Shown here: positions 1-7,415 of the stretch, one piece after another
Layout: each line of letters begins with the position of its first letter
How positions within the stretch are numbered: the first letter of the stretch is position 1
NCBI GenBank assembly: GCA_024695935.1
Contig: JAILHH010000022.1
Coordinates: forward strand, 62,001 to 126,000
Source: Acetatifactor sp.
Lineage (GTDB): Bacteria > Bacillota > Clostridia > Lachnospirales > Lachnospiraceae
Length of the DNA: 64,000 bases
Direction: 5' to 3'
The notes under the pieces: model-generated
Database searches by the model: none
The model's input: the letters and a program-made list of their open reading frames with translations, nothing else
Told to the model about the DNA's origin: nothing
Position numbers and translations under genes: made by a program

Positions 1-1527
1 GTTTTTAAGGAACACTCTTGCTATGGATATCCTCTGTTTCTGTCCTCCGGAAAGCTTAACGCCCCTCTCCCCGATGTAGGTATAAATTCCGTTTTCGTAA
101 TCCTTTATAAATTCATCGGCACCTGCAAGGCGAGCTGCCTCCATGACTTCCTCATCGGTGGCTCCCGGTCTTCCGTAGGCTATGTTGTCTCTGATGGTGC
201 CGCTGAAAAGATATACGTCCTGCTGCACCATACCGATGGCGCTTCGAAGACTCTTTAATGTCACTTTTTTAATATTTGTATCATCGATCGTGATTTCCCC
301 TGAGGTCAGATCGTAGAATCTGGGTATCAGGTTACAGATGGTGGTCTTTCCTCCGCCTGAAGCCCCCACGATAGCCAGGTTTTCGCCGGTTTTTACCTCC
401 AGGTTAAAGTCCTTTAATACTTTGTTGTGATCGTCGGGATATTCAAAGCACACATTATTAAACGAAATGCTTCCGTTCGTCACATTAAGTTCACCTGCAC
501 CCGGCTCGTCCTCTATATCTATGGGTGTGTCTATGATCTCGCAGAAACGCTCGATTCCCGTCATTCCACGCTGGAACTGCTCCGTAAATTCCACAATACG
601 GCGGATGGTCTGGATCAGTGTTGACACGTAAAGTACATAAGCCACCAGATCTCCTGCTTCGATACGGCCATTTATCAAAAACAGGCTGCCCGCCACAATC
701 ACCACAGTATACATGAGACCGTCAAAGAGCCTCGTGGACGTGCCAAAGGTTGCCATGGCATAGTAAAAATGCTTCTTTATCCTCTGGAATTCCACATTTC
801 CTTCTTCAAACTTTCTCTTTTCTTCATCCTCTGCGGTGAAAGCCTTAACCACGCGCTCACCAAGCAAACTGTCCTCTATAGCCGCATTTAACTCACCTAT
901 CTGAAATCTCTGAGCCTTTTGAGTGGCTCTCAGCCAGTGATTTATCTTTGCACTCACAAAGATCATAAGCGGAATGCAGGCAAATATCATAAGTGTCAAA
1001 AGAAATGATGCGTTTGCAAGTATCACAAAGCTTACCACAATCTTGATACCTGCAATGAAAAATTCCTCCGGGCAGTGATGAGCAAACTCAGTCACATCAA
1101 AAAGGTCGTTCGTGATCCTGCCCATGATCTGACCTATTTTATGATTGCTGTAATACGATCCGCTCAGCCTCTGCAAATGATCAAAGGCATCCCTTCGCAT
1201 ATCCGTCTCAATGTAGACACCCATGATATGTCCCTGGGACTGCATAAAAAAATTTGCCCCTGCGTCTATAAGCCTGAGGATCACGTAGATAAGCGCCATT
1301 TTCAGGATTATCCCTTCTGTGAGAGGCGCTGCGTTTCCGAGAGCCGAATTGGTGACTCTCCTCATGATCATGGGAAGCACGATGTCACACAGAGTCGTCA
1401 TTGATGCAAATACGAGATCCAATATCATTAAATGTCTGTATTTCTTTATATAAGGGAAAAAGCGTTTTAACAGAGTTTTTGCGCTGTAAGTCTGTTTTCC
1501 TTTTTCCTCCGTAAAGGCCTTATTCAT
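1..1527 (-). CDS. ABC exporter half-transporter (TMD-NBD), C-terminus cut by window edge
   Basis: The minus strand is open from an ATG at 1527 to the window edge, about 509 codons. The first ~310 residues are hydrophobic and form an exporter-type membrane domain. The nucleotide-binding domain follows, with a Walker A motif GASGGGKTT near residue 390 and a signature LSGGQKQRISIAR near residue 494. Walker B, the D-loop and the switch histidine lie beyond position 1, so ATPase competence cannot be judged. Length and order match MdlB/MsbA-like multidrug or lipid exporters; the substrate is unknown. The start is the first ATG after the stop-containing AT-rich spacer, but it has no strong Shine-Dalgarno sequence. 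The small gene at 1628-2011 lies just upstream on the same strand. Confidence 0.9.
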   Translation of the reverse strand, partial: MNKAFTEEKGKQTYSAKTLLKRFFPYIKKYRHLMILDLVFASMTTLCDIVLPMIMRRVTNSALGNAAPLTEGIILKMALIYVILRLIDAGANFFMQSQGHIMGVYIETDMRRDAFDHLQRLSGSYYSNHKIGQIMGRITNDLFDVTEFAHHCPEEFFIAGIKIVVSFVILANASFLLTLMIFACIPLMIFVSAKINHWLRATQKAQRFQIGELNAAIEDSLLGERVVKAFTAEDEEKRKFEEGNVEFQRIKKHFYYAMATFGTSTRLFDGLMYTVVIVAGSLFLINGRIEAGDLVAYVLYVSTLIQTIRRIVEFTEQFQRGMTGIERFCEIIDTPIDIEDEPGAGELNVTNGSISFNNVCFEYPDDHNKVLKDFNLEVKTGENLAIVGASGGGKTTICNLIPRFYDLTSGEITIDDTNIKKVTLKSLRSAIGMVQQDVYLFSGTIRDNIAYGRPGATDEEVMEAARLAGADEFIKDYENGIYTYIGERGVKLSGGQKQRISIARVFLKN

Positions 1528-1627
1528 GTCTGAACCCAACTTTCTTATTCTGCTTAATCTTTATGTCTTATCTCAAAAATATATTTTTTTAAATACTTTT
1601 TCTAAAATCTTTTTCTAAAATCCTGTT

Positions 1628-2011
1628 TTAAAAATCCTGTCCGGACTCTGCAGCCATCTTTTCTATGTAGGGTGCGGGGTCCACAGCCATCTTTGCCATG
1701 ATGTCAAAGGATTCCAGCAAAAGCCTCTCATTGTTGAAGCGGTTTTTGTCATCCCTGTCCATGTAAGATTTAAAGTGATCCACCTGCCATGCCACTATAT
1801 CAGGGATGGTGAAGCCTTCAACACCATATTGGCCAAGGAAAGTATTGTAATCGTGAAAATATGAGAATTCCTGAAGCACTCCACTGTTTGAGGCTATCCT
1901 CTCCCATATATTCTCACACTCATCCTCAGATATGCCCCCTGCTTCACCAAGCTTATATACATAATCTCTTAAAAGGCCAAGCGCCTTTTTTAACATTTCT
2001 TCCTGCGTCAT
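1628..2011 (-). CDS. conserved small hypothetical protein, 127 aa
   Basis: A 127-residue soluble protein that is rich in acidic and aromatic residues. It has no signal peptide, membrane segment or familiar motif, and I do not recognise the family. The gene is convincing because its ATG has an ideal ribosome binding site (AAAGGAGG, 7 nt upstream), and composition and codon use match its neighbours. A 100 bp AT-rich spacer separates it from the ABC exporter gene downstream, so the two may share a transcript. A helical, possibly regulatory or adaptor role is only a guess from composition. Confidence 0.75.
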   Translation of the reverse strand: MTQEEMLKKALGLLRDYVYKLGEAGGISEDECENIWERIASNSGVLQEFSYFHDYNTFLGQYGVEGFTIPDIVAWQVDHFKSYMDRDDKNRFNNERLLLESFDIMAKMAVDPAPYIEKMAAESGQDF

Positions 2012-2528
2012 ATTATGACCTCCTTTATGTCCATTAACCGGGACTTGATTGATTTTTTCAAACTTTTTTCAAATTATTTTTCGTCCATTTATTGCTCTAG
2101 CCATTGTCCCTATAGCCATTGTTTTTTGATTGGTCAATCACCAAACTGTAACCGCCCGTTTTAAACTGTTTAGAACTATTTATAACCTTGCAAAGCCACA
2201 GAAATACTTCTAAAAATCGAGCAGGCTGACTCCTACTCGTTTTCAACTCTGTTTCACACCTCAAGGCAAAGCCTTTCGGTGTTCTACAGTCGCCTAAGTC
2301 CACCTCGCAAGCGAGCTTGCGGGTGGGACTTAGGCTCGTTGTTACACAAATAAGGCCATGCCGAACCGGCACAGCCTTTTCACTGCCAAACAAAACGACA
2401 TTCCTTTAATATAGTAGCATATCAGAGATTTCCAAACAATAAAATTCTTCCTGTCTTACCTGTGTTCCGGCATAGATACAGCATTGCCATTCCACAGCTA
2501 AAGCTGATCCGAATTGATGGATTTGATT
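2012..2528. other. 517 bp intergenic region with repeat-like, structured sequence; no convincing gene
   Basis: This gap holds an open frame of 98 codons (2097-2393, minus). I do not call it a gene: it has no ribosome binding site, its composition is unlike a protein, and it runs straight through a long palindrome (2293-2334). The region reads more like an interspersed element or a structured RNA. Its minus strand carries CAACGAGCC just before the palindrome, a string also found at the head of the palindromic elements near 11.2 kb and 52.3 kb. A short inverted repeat GATTG/CAATC is at about 2127-2140. Confidence 0.5.
2293..2334. repeat. 42 bp near-perfect palindrome
   Basis: On the minus strand the arms CCTAAGTCC...GCAAGC and GCTTGC...GGACTTAGG pair over about 20 bp on each side. 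There is one bulge per arm and almost no loop. No T-run follows on either strand, so it is not a normal intrinsic terminator. The stem could be a REP/MITE-like element or the core of a structured RNA. Confidence 0.7.
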
Positions 2529-3143
2529 TTAGTCAATCCGAATGCTTATGTGCTCATAACGAAGTTCACCTTCATTTGCTTCGATCAGCAAGTATGAAGG
2601 ATCATCCAATCCGGAAGCAGAAACAGAAACCACATTTCCTTTCACGAAATTCCGGTGACAGTGACCTATCACGACCAGCTCATATCTTTTTATATCTTCG
2701 CTTTCACATGCCATATCAAAGGTCCCGTCTTTTAAGGATGACAACTGATAATATGGATATGCTGCATCTGCATCGGCAAATAGAAAATGTGTAAAAAGCA
2801 TACTGTGCCCTGAACACTTCATCTCATAAAACAAAGGCATCTGTTGCACAAACTGCAACTGTTCATCAGACAGTTTTCCCCTTGCACTGTCATAATAATC
2901 CCTGAGATATTCCACATCCGGATCGATGTCTACACCTTTTGAAAGATAGAGTTCACAGTTTCCTTTAATGCAGACGATGTCGTTGTCTTTTAACATTTCC
3001 AGGCACTGAATCTCTTCATTACCCCTTTGAAAAATATCTCCCAAAAACACAATTTTGTCCGGTTTCTTCTCCCTTATCTGCTCAAATGCTGCTTTAAGTG
3101 CTTGTAAGTTTCCATGTATATCCGAAAACACTGCAATTCTCAT
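2529..3143 (-). CDS. metallophosphoesterase, YfcE/MJ0936-like phosphodiesterase
   Basis: A calcineurin-like phosphoesterase of about 204 residues. The motifs appear in order: D-x-H (FSDIHGN, residues ~7-13), GD (FLGDIFQRG), GNCE (the family GNH[DE] box with Cys replacing His), and GHCHRNF near the C-terminus. These residues hold the two metal ions. The size fits the YfcE/MJ0936 group, which hydrolyses phosphodiesters; the physiological substrate is unknown. Two in-frame ATGs lie close together. The second (3143) is 10 nt after GGGGG and places the first strand of the fold directly at the N-terminus, so I chose it over 3149. The gene is downstream of repeat array A. Confidence 0.85.
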   Translation of the reverse strand: MRIAVFSDIHGNLQALKAAFEQIREKKPDKIVFLGDIFQRGNEEIQCLEMLKDNDIVCIKGNCELYLSKGVDIDPDVEYLRDYYDSARGKLSDEQLQFVQQMPLFYEMKCSGHSMLFTHFLFADADAAYPYYQLSSLKDGTFDMACESEDIKRYELVVIGHCHRNFVKGNVVSVSASGLDDPSYLLIEANEGELRYEHISIRID

Positions 3144-3256
3144 GGCCATTCTTCCCCCTGCAAGTTATCGTTAGATCAGTTATCTTATCATAAATTAAAT
3201 GCAGGGAAACCGCAACCCGCACATTAACACAATCAATCCATACCTGATTTTATGGA

Positions 3257-3587
3257 TACTGTAAATTCTCTTGAATGTCCATAAATTACAGTAGATCTCT
3301 CTATGCAAACAACATAGATTTTGGCCGGATTACTGTAAATATCCCGGGATGCACGATTTTTACAGTATATTACCCCAAAAAACAACAGTCTTATGGAGCC
3401 TGATTACTGTAAATTCCTGGATTATCCATATTTTACAGTAAGCCACACTAAAAAACAGCCTATTTGCGGGGTCTGAATACTGTAAATTTTCTTAGATTCC
3501 AATATTTTACAGTAAATCATGCTAAAAACAGTCTTTTCGCATAGCCTGAGATACTGTAAATTTCCATGGTTTTAAAAAATTACAGTA
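3257..3587. repeat. repeat array A: five ACTGTAA/TTACAGT inverted units, 74 bp period
   Basis: Five units start at 3257, 3331, 3405, 3478 and 3552. Each is 36-37 bp, begins TACTGTAAAT and ends ATTACAGTA or TTTACAGTA, with a partly conserved interior of about 18 bp. The 37 bp stretches between units are also related to each other (AAAAACAG in the middle, a GCCTGA-like end). The true repeat is therefore a diverged 74-mer containing two inverted half-sites 37 bp apart. It lies between the hsp20 terminator and the phosphoesterase gene. The function is unknown. Confidence 0.9.
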
Positions 3588-3604
3588 TTCCATATGATTC
3601 TTCG

Positions 3605-3700
3605 ATATCGCAGCGTAGTGTGAGTTTTGTCAAAACCAAGTACATATCGCTAGCGTAGTGTGAATTTTTAAATCTTCGAAACCGGGTGCATATCGGCAGA
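3605..3700. repeat. short degenerate direct repeats next to array A
   Basis: The string CATATCG/ATATCG recurs at about 3605, 3644 and 3690. The first two copies are followed by AGCGTAGTGTGA and a T-rich stretch, giving a diverged tandem repeat of roughly 40-46 bp. It does not share the ACTGTAA ends of array A. No coding potential is seen. Confidence 0.5.
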
Positions 3701-3803
3701 TGCTTCAGGCGTGATCAAAAAGTATTTGGAACTTTACGGATTATGATGGCGCTGCCACCTGACAAAATGAAAGCGGCTTGAGTAGCAAAAAACTCCCTAT
3801 AGC

Positions 3804-3842
3804 AAAAAGACCCCCTACCGTTTCCGATATGGGAGCCTTTTT
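3804..3842 (-). terminator. intrinsic terminator downstream of hsp20
   Basis: The minus strand reads AAAAAGGCTCCC, a loop, then GGGGGTCTTTTT, a hairpin ending in a T-run. It lies about 57 bp beyond the hsp20 stop codon. The flanking A-run means it could also stop plus-strand transcription. Confidence 0.75.
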
Positions 3843-3898
3843 GACTGATCGTTTTTCCCTGCCAAGTGTTTGTCCCTGACAGTTTCATTTGTCTTCGT

Positions 3899-4345
3899 TT
3901 ATCCCTCGATGGCGATGTATTTCTTTTCTTCAGCCTTTGGCTGCTCTTCCTTCTTGGGAATGGTGAGATTTAAGATACCGTTCTCGAACTTAGCCTTAAT
4001 ATCTTCCTCAGTGATATTCTCACCCACATAGAAGCTTCTCTGGCAGTTTCCTGAATATCTCTCGCGTCTGATGTACCTGCCGTGCTCGTCCTTTTCGTCA
4101 TTGTCCTTTGTGGTCTGTGCACTGATGATGAGGTATCCGTCCTTTAACTCAGCGTTCACATCCTCTTTCCTGTATCCGGGGAGCTCGATAGCAAGATCAA
4201 ATCCGTTCTCGTGCTCTTTGATATCTGTCTTCATGAGTTTGGAGAATGTTGAAGTTGTGGCAGGTGCAAAGTTTCTTGCAGGCTCTACAAAGTCATCAAA
4301 TAAATCATCAAAAAAGTTATTTGTTAAAATACTGGGCATCAACAT
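3899..4345 (-). CDS. hsp20: small heat shock protein (Hsp20/alpha-crystallin family)
   Basis: About 148 residues, typical for a bacterial small heat-shock chaperone that holds unfolding proteins as an oligomer in the cytoplasm. An N-terminal F/D-rich segment (NNFFDDLFDDF) is followed by the alpha-crystallin domain (about residues 40-135). That domain includes the ELPGYRKEDV segment and the ENGILNLTIPK motif (G-x-L), and it ends in a short acidic, lysine-rich tail. The best start is the ATG at 4345, 8 nt after AAAGGAGG; an in-frame TTG at 4351 is a worse fit. Transcription is probably controlled by HrcA through the CIRCE site at 4452-4478. The gene has its own terminator and appears monocistronic. 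Confidence 0.95.
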   Translation of the reverse strand: MLMPSILTNNFFDDLFDDFVEPARNFAPATTSTFSKLMKTDIKEHENGFDLAIELPGYRKEDVNAELKDGYLIISAQTTKDNDEKDEHGRYIRRERYSGNCQRSFYVGENITEEDIKAKFENGILNLTIPKKEEQPKAEEKKYIAIEG

Positions 4346-4437
4346 AATCAATTCCTCCTTTATTTCTCAGACATTTTTGTCTGTAGTGTATGTGTTAATT
4401 GTCCGGCTGCGGGAACCATTTCCCTTTGCTTGATTAT

Positions 4438-4466
4438 GTTATAACACCTTATTAGCACTCGGTCAA
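4438..4466 (-). promoter_or_regulatory. hsp20 promoter, -35 inside CIRCE
   Basis: On the minus strand, TTGACC (4466-4461) and TATAAC (4443-4438) are separated by exactly 17 bp. The -35 hexamer lies in the central spacer of the CIRCE palindrome, so HrcA binding would block RNA polymerase directly. Confidence 0.85.
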
Positions 4467-4478
4467 GGTGAGTGCTAA
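4452..4478. promoter_or_regulatory. CIRCE operator (HrcA site)
   Basis: A perfect inverted repeat, TTAGCACTC and GAGTGCTAA separated by 9 bp, matches the canonical CIRCE sequence. CIRCE usually controls groESL and dnaK operons; here it sits about 110 bp upstream of an hsp20 gene. Confidence 0.97.
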
Positions 4479-4499
4479 TAACTTTTCATAAAGTAATTA

Positions 4500-4540
4500 T
4501 AAAAAAAAAATTAACCGGACTCATGTCGCCACAAGTCCGG
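4500..4540 (-). terminator. intrinsic terminator after the small membrane-protein gene
   Basis: Arms ACCGGACT (4513-4520) and AGTCCGGT (4533-4540) form a perfect 8 bp stem. On the minus strand a run of about ten T residues follows. It ends the transcript of the gene at 4584-4787. Confidence 0.88.
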
Positions 4541-4583
4541 TCAAATTACAGTCATTCACTCGTTCTATACAAATATTTACATA

Positions 4584-4787
4584 TCATTCCTTGATAGAAT
4601 CACTCACAGGAACAGTCTCATCAAATATTGTCTCATAAACTTCAAAGTCACGCTCTATCGCCGCTCTCTCCGATTCAGCCACATGCCTTGCGCCCATACT
4701 TACGAAAATGCCAAGTAAAATAATAACAGCGGCTGTCAGTGCAAATGCAATGTATAAAACAAGACGTTTGTTTTCACTGTTTTCCAT
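4584..4787 (-). CDS. small single-pass membrane protein, 67 aa
   Basis: A short polar N-terminus is followed by one strong membrane helix (about residues 9-30: VLYIAFALTAAVIILLGIF) and a charged C-terminal part rich in Glu and Asp. There is no lipobox and no recognised family. The ATG at 4787 follows AAGGAGG at a 5 nt spacing, and a clear terminator follows the gene, so it is a real small gene despite its size. An in-frame GTG two codons upstream overlaps the Shine-Dalgarno sequence and is not a likely start. Function unknown. Confidence 0.75.
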   Translation of the reverse strand: MENSENKRLVLYIAFALTAAVIILLGIFVSMGARHVAESERAAIERDFEVYETIFDETVPVSDSIKE

Positions 4788-4878
4788 AGGCACCTCCTTG
4801 TTTTTATTTAACTTAGCTGTGTTTCTATTTATATTTTCGTACTTTTCGTGAGTTTTTTATATGGTACTTAATCACTAT

Positions 4879-5514
4879 TTATTCTCTTCTAACCTTCACC
4901 AGGAGGATCACTCCATCACCTACACTGATCCGAGCACTCTTTCCGGGCAAAACTTCATTGCTGACACCGTATTGATAGTCGCTTGATATCTCTCCGTCCG
5001 TCAGCTCGTACTTTGCTCCTGTTATGTTTATATGCTTTGCTGTCCCCGCTATGTTGATCAGAGAAAAGAACGGATATCCGCTGCAGGGGACAACGCCGTT
5101 TTTGATAACTTCAAGTTCGCAGTACTCATCTGCCATTACCGCCTTGCAGTCTCTCTCAAAAAGCCACAAAAGCATATATACATTGCCGAGTGTATGATCG
5201 ATCCTTCGTCCCATTGCCCCATAGATTAAAAAATCTCTGTATCCTCGACTATAGGCTTCCTTTACGGCATAAAAAGAATCCGTATCATCCTTTATACGGG
5301 GCAGTTTTATCACTTCCCTGCATTCGTCTCCATCCGGCTCCTTGTGGGAATCGAAATCTCCTATGCAAAGATCACAGATTATCCCCAGTTTCACAGCATG
5401 CCTTAACCCACTGTCACAGCAGATCACGAAATCATCGCTTTTCATGGAAGCTTTTACATATTCATAATCATTTATATCGGAACCTGCAAAAATAATACAT
5501 CTCATATTTTTCAC
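4879..5514 (-). CDS. thiN: thiamine pyrophosphokinase
   Basis: About 211 residues, the normal size for thiamine pyrophosphokinase, which transfers pyrophosphate from ATP to thiamine to make thiamine diphosphate. The family motifs are present: an N-terminal FAGSD strand, CDSGLRHA, CIGDFDSH (metal and ATP site), KDDTDSFYA, and YGAMGRRIDHTLGN. The C-terminal beta domain (from about residue 140) carries the substrate-binding strands ending in SVGDGVILLV. The start is either the GTG at 5514 or the ATG at 5505; neither has a strong ribosome binding site, so the first three residues are uncertain. No THI-box riboswitch is seen upstream. Confidence 0.93.
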   Translation of the reverse strand: MKNMRCIIFAGSDINDYEYVKASMKSDDFVICCDSGLRHAVKLGIICDLCIGDFDSHKEPDGDECREVIKLPRIKDDTDSFYAVKEAYSRGYRDFLIYGAMGRRIDHTLGNVYMLLWLFERDCKAVMADEYCELEVIKNGVVPCSGYPFFSLINIAGTAKHINITGAKYELTDGEISSDYQYGVSNEVLPGKSARISVGDGVILLVKVRRE

Positions 5515-5559
5515 ATCAAACGAATCTTTCCAAACAGGGTAAAATGGTTTTACACTTGT

Positions 5560-6315
5560 TTAAATATTAGAAAAAGCTTCGATCAGTTCGGCAACGGTAA
5601 GCTTTTGTTTTTCTTCACCGCTCACATCCATGACAACTTTTCCGCCTTCAACCATTATGAGTCTGTTTCCGAAATTGATGGCATCCTTCATGTTGTGGGT
5701 GATCATCATGGTGGTAAGGCTATTCTTTTTTACTACCATGTCGGAGATCTCCAAAACCTTTGCTGCAGTCTTTGGATCGAGAGCTGCAGTGTGCTCATCC
5801 AGCAAAAGGAGCTGTGGCTTTTTTAAGGTCGCCATCAAAAGTGTCAGTGCCTGACGCTGTCCGCCTGATAAAAGTCCGACCTTTGCCGTCATTCTCTCCT
5901 CCAGCCCAAGGTCCAGTATCTTTAACATCTCATGATATTTTTCATGTTCTTCCTTTGTTATTCCCCACTTAAGTCCGCGCTTATCGCCTCTTCTGGCAGC
6001 GAGAGCCATGTTTTCCACGATCTGCATTGTAGGAGCCGTTCCCATCATGGGATCCTGAAATACACGGCCCAGATATTTTGCTCTCTTGTGCTCGGGAAGA
6101 CCTGTAAGATCAGTGCCGTCCAGTATGATGGAGCCTGAGTCCACGGGAAATGTGCCCGCGATGGCATTCAAAAGTGTTGATTTACCTGCACCGTTTCCAC
6201 CGATGACTGTGACAAAGTCTCCGTCATTTAATGTGAGATCAAGGCCGTCCAGGGCAACTCTCTCATTAACGGTTCCGGGGTTGAATGTCTTGTATATCGA
6301 ATTTACCTGTAACAT
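5560..6315 (-). CDS. ABC importer ATP-binding protein, TrpZ/COG1101 type
   Basis: A 251-residue ATPase with Walker A GGNGAGKST, signature LSGGQRQALTLL and Walker B LLLLDEHTAALD. The unusual DEHTAALD box is typical of the group that pairs with TrpX/TrpY-like components (ABC transporters for tryptophan, tyrosine or related small molecules in Firmicutes). It sits on the cytoplasmic face and drives uptake through the permease encoded directly upstream (6316-7242), with no gap between the genes. The substrate cannot be read from the sequence. The start has a good AGGTAAAT-like context at the permease stop. Confidence 0.88.
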   Translation of the reverse strand: MLQVNSIYKTFNPGTVNERVALDGLDLTLNDGDFVTVIGGNGAGKSTLLNAIAGTFPVDSGSIILDGTDLTGLPEHKRAKYLGRVFQDPMMGTAPTMQIVENMALAARRGDKRGLKWGITKEEHEKYHEMLKILDLGLEERMTAKVGLLSGGQRQALTLLMATLKKPQLLLLDEHTAALDPKTAAKVLEISDMVVKKNSLTTMMITHNMKDAINFGNRLIMVEGGKVVMDVSGEEKQKLTVAELIEAFSNI

Positions 6316-7242
6316 TTATTTGCCCTCCTTTTTTGCTCCGGCCTTTTTTGCATCAAGCATGCCCTTCCAGTAGGGTATGGACAAAAATACTGCTACGAGA
6401 ATAGCTGTAAGCATCTTGAGATCGTTTGTATTTAAGCCCATCTGCAATACGATCTGAAGCACGATGTAATAGATCACCGCACCCAGTACCACCGCCAGCA
6501 TTTTGAGGAAGAAATTCCTGAAGATCTTTCCGAATAACACTTCGCCGATGATGACTGCCGCAAGACCGATAACGATGGCTCCTCGACCCATATTAACGTC
6601 AGCTGAGCCCTGATACTGAGCAAGGAGTGCTCCGCTCATGGCAACCAGACCGTTTGAGAGCATCAGTCCGAGCACAGTGTTGAACTTTGTGTTGATGCCC
6701 TGGGCTCTTGCCATGTTCTGATTGGTTCCCGTGGCACGGACGGCACTTCCAAGTTCCGTTCCGAAGAACATGTATAACAGGATCATCAGGATCAAAAGTA
6801 ACACTGTCAAAAGTACCAGTGGATTAAGGATCGAAAAGTCTCTGACATATCTCTGGGATGCCAGGAGACTGTATTTATCTACACTCACAGCCTGGTTTGA
6901 CTTACTTTCCATAATGCGCAGATTGATGGAATACAGTGACAGCTGGGTTAAAATTCCTGCCAAAATAGGTGGAATACCGCATTTTGTGATAAAAAGTCCC
7001 GTAACAAGCCCTGCTATCACACCGGAAGCCACAGCACACAAAAGTGCAAGCCATGGATTCAATCCGAGCCTTATTAACATCACGCAGGTAGCTCCGCCTG
7101 TTGCAAGGGAGCCGTCCACTGTCAGATCCGCAATATCCAGGATCCTGAAGGTCACATATACACCTATGGCCATGATACCCCACACAAGTCCCTGAGCCAC
7201 CGCTCCGGGAAGCGCACTAAACAATGCACCAAGTACATTCAT
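6316..7242 (-). CDS. ABC importer permease, TrpY/COG4120 type
   Basis: A 308-residue integral membrane protein with about eight to nine hydrophobic segments. It is of the branched-chain-permease fold, with ATGTNQNMARAQGIN forming the coupling-helix region and NGLVAMSGALLAQYQG following. This matches the permease that accompanies COG2984 lipoproteins. The lysine-rich C-terminus (DAKKAGAKKEGK) is cytoplasmic. It is directly followed by its ATPase gene (5560-6315) and preceded by the substrate-binding protein gene. A hairpin with a T-run at 7308-7355 lies between the binding-protein gene and this gene and would lower permease relative to binding protein. Confidence 0.88.
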   Translation of the reverse strand: MNVLGALFSALPGAVAQGLVWGIMAIGVYVTFRILDIADLTVDGSLATGGATCVMLIRLGLNPWLALLCAVASGVIAGLVTGLFITKCGIPPILAGILTQLSLYSINLRIMESKSNQAVSVDKYSLLASQRYVRDFSILNPLVLLTVLLLILMILLYMFFGTELGSAVRATGTNQNMARAQGINTKFNTVLGLMLSNGLVAMSGALLAQYQGSADVNMGRGAIVIGLAAVIIGEVLFGKIFRNFFLKMLAVVLGAVIYYIVLQIVLQMGLNTNDLKMLTAILVAVFLSIPYWKGMLDAKKAGAKKEGK

Positions 7243-7307
7243 AATTTTAAAACCTCACTTTTTATAAACTTTTGTATCCACGGCAAAGCACCTTGAAATA
7301 CAGATTT

Positions 7308-7355
7308 TTAAAAAACCGCAAAGACGAACCACGGCTAGACCATGCTTCGTCTTTT
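7308..7355 (-). terminator. intergenic attenuating terminator inside the ABC importer operon
   Basis: Stem arms AAAGACGAA and TTCGTCTTT (7320-7328 and 7346-7354) form a hairpin. On the minus strand, GCGG and a run of six T residues follow. It lies between the substrate-binding protein gene and the permease gene, the usual place for a partial terminator that gives excess binding protein. Confidence 0.75.
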
Positions 7356-7415
7356 TGCGCTTCATTATTTAAATTTGGTAATCAGTAATACGCAATATCA
7401 AATGACCTGTTGTGA

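Noticed and set aside
2097-2393. 98-codon ORF on the minus strand
   Set aside because: No ribosome binding site, crosses a 42 bp palindrome, and the composition is not protein-like.
3257-3587. Array A as a CRISPR array
   Set aside because: Repeat and spacer lengths (about 37/37) look similar, but the supposed spacers are related to each other, the repeats are not well conserved inside, and there are no cas genes in the window.
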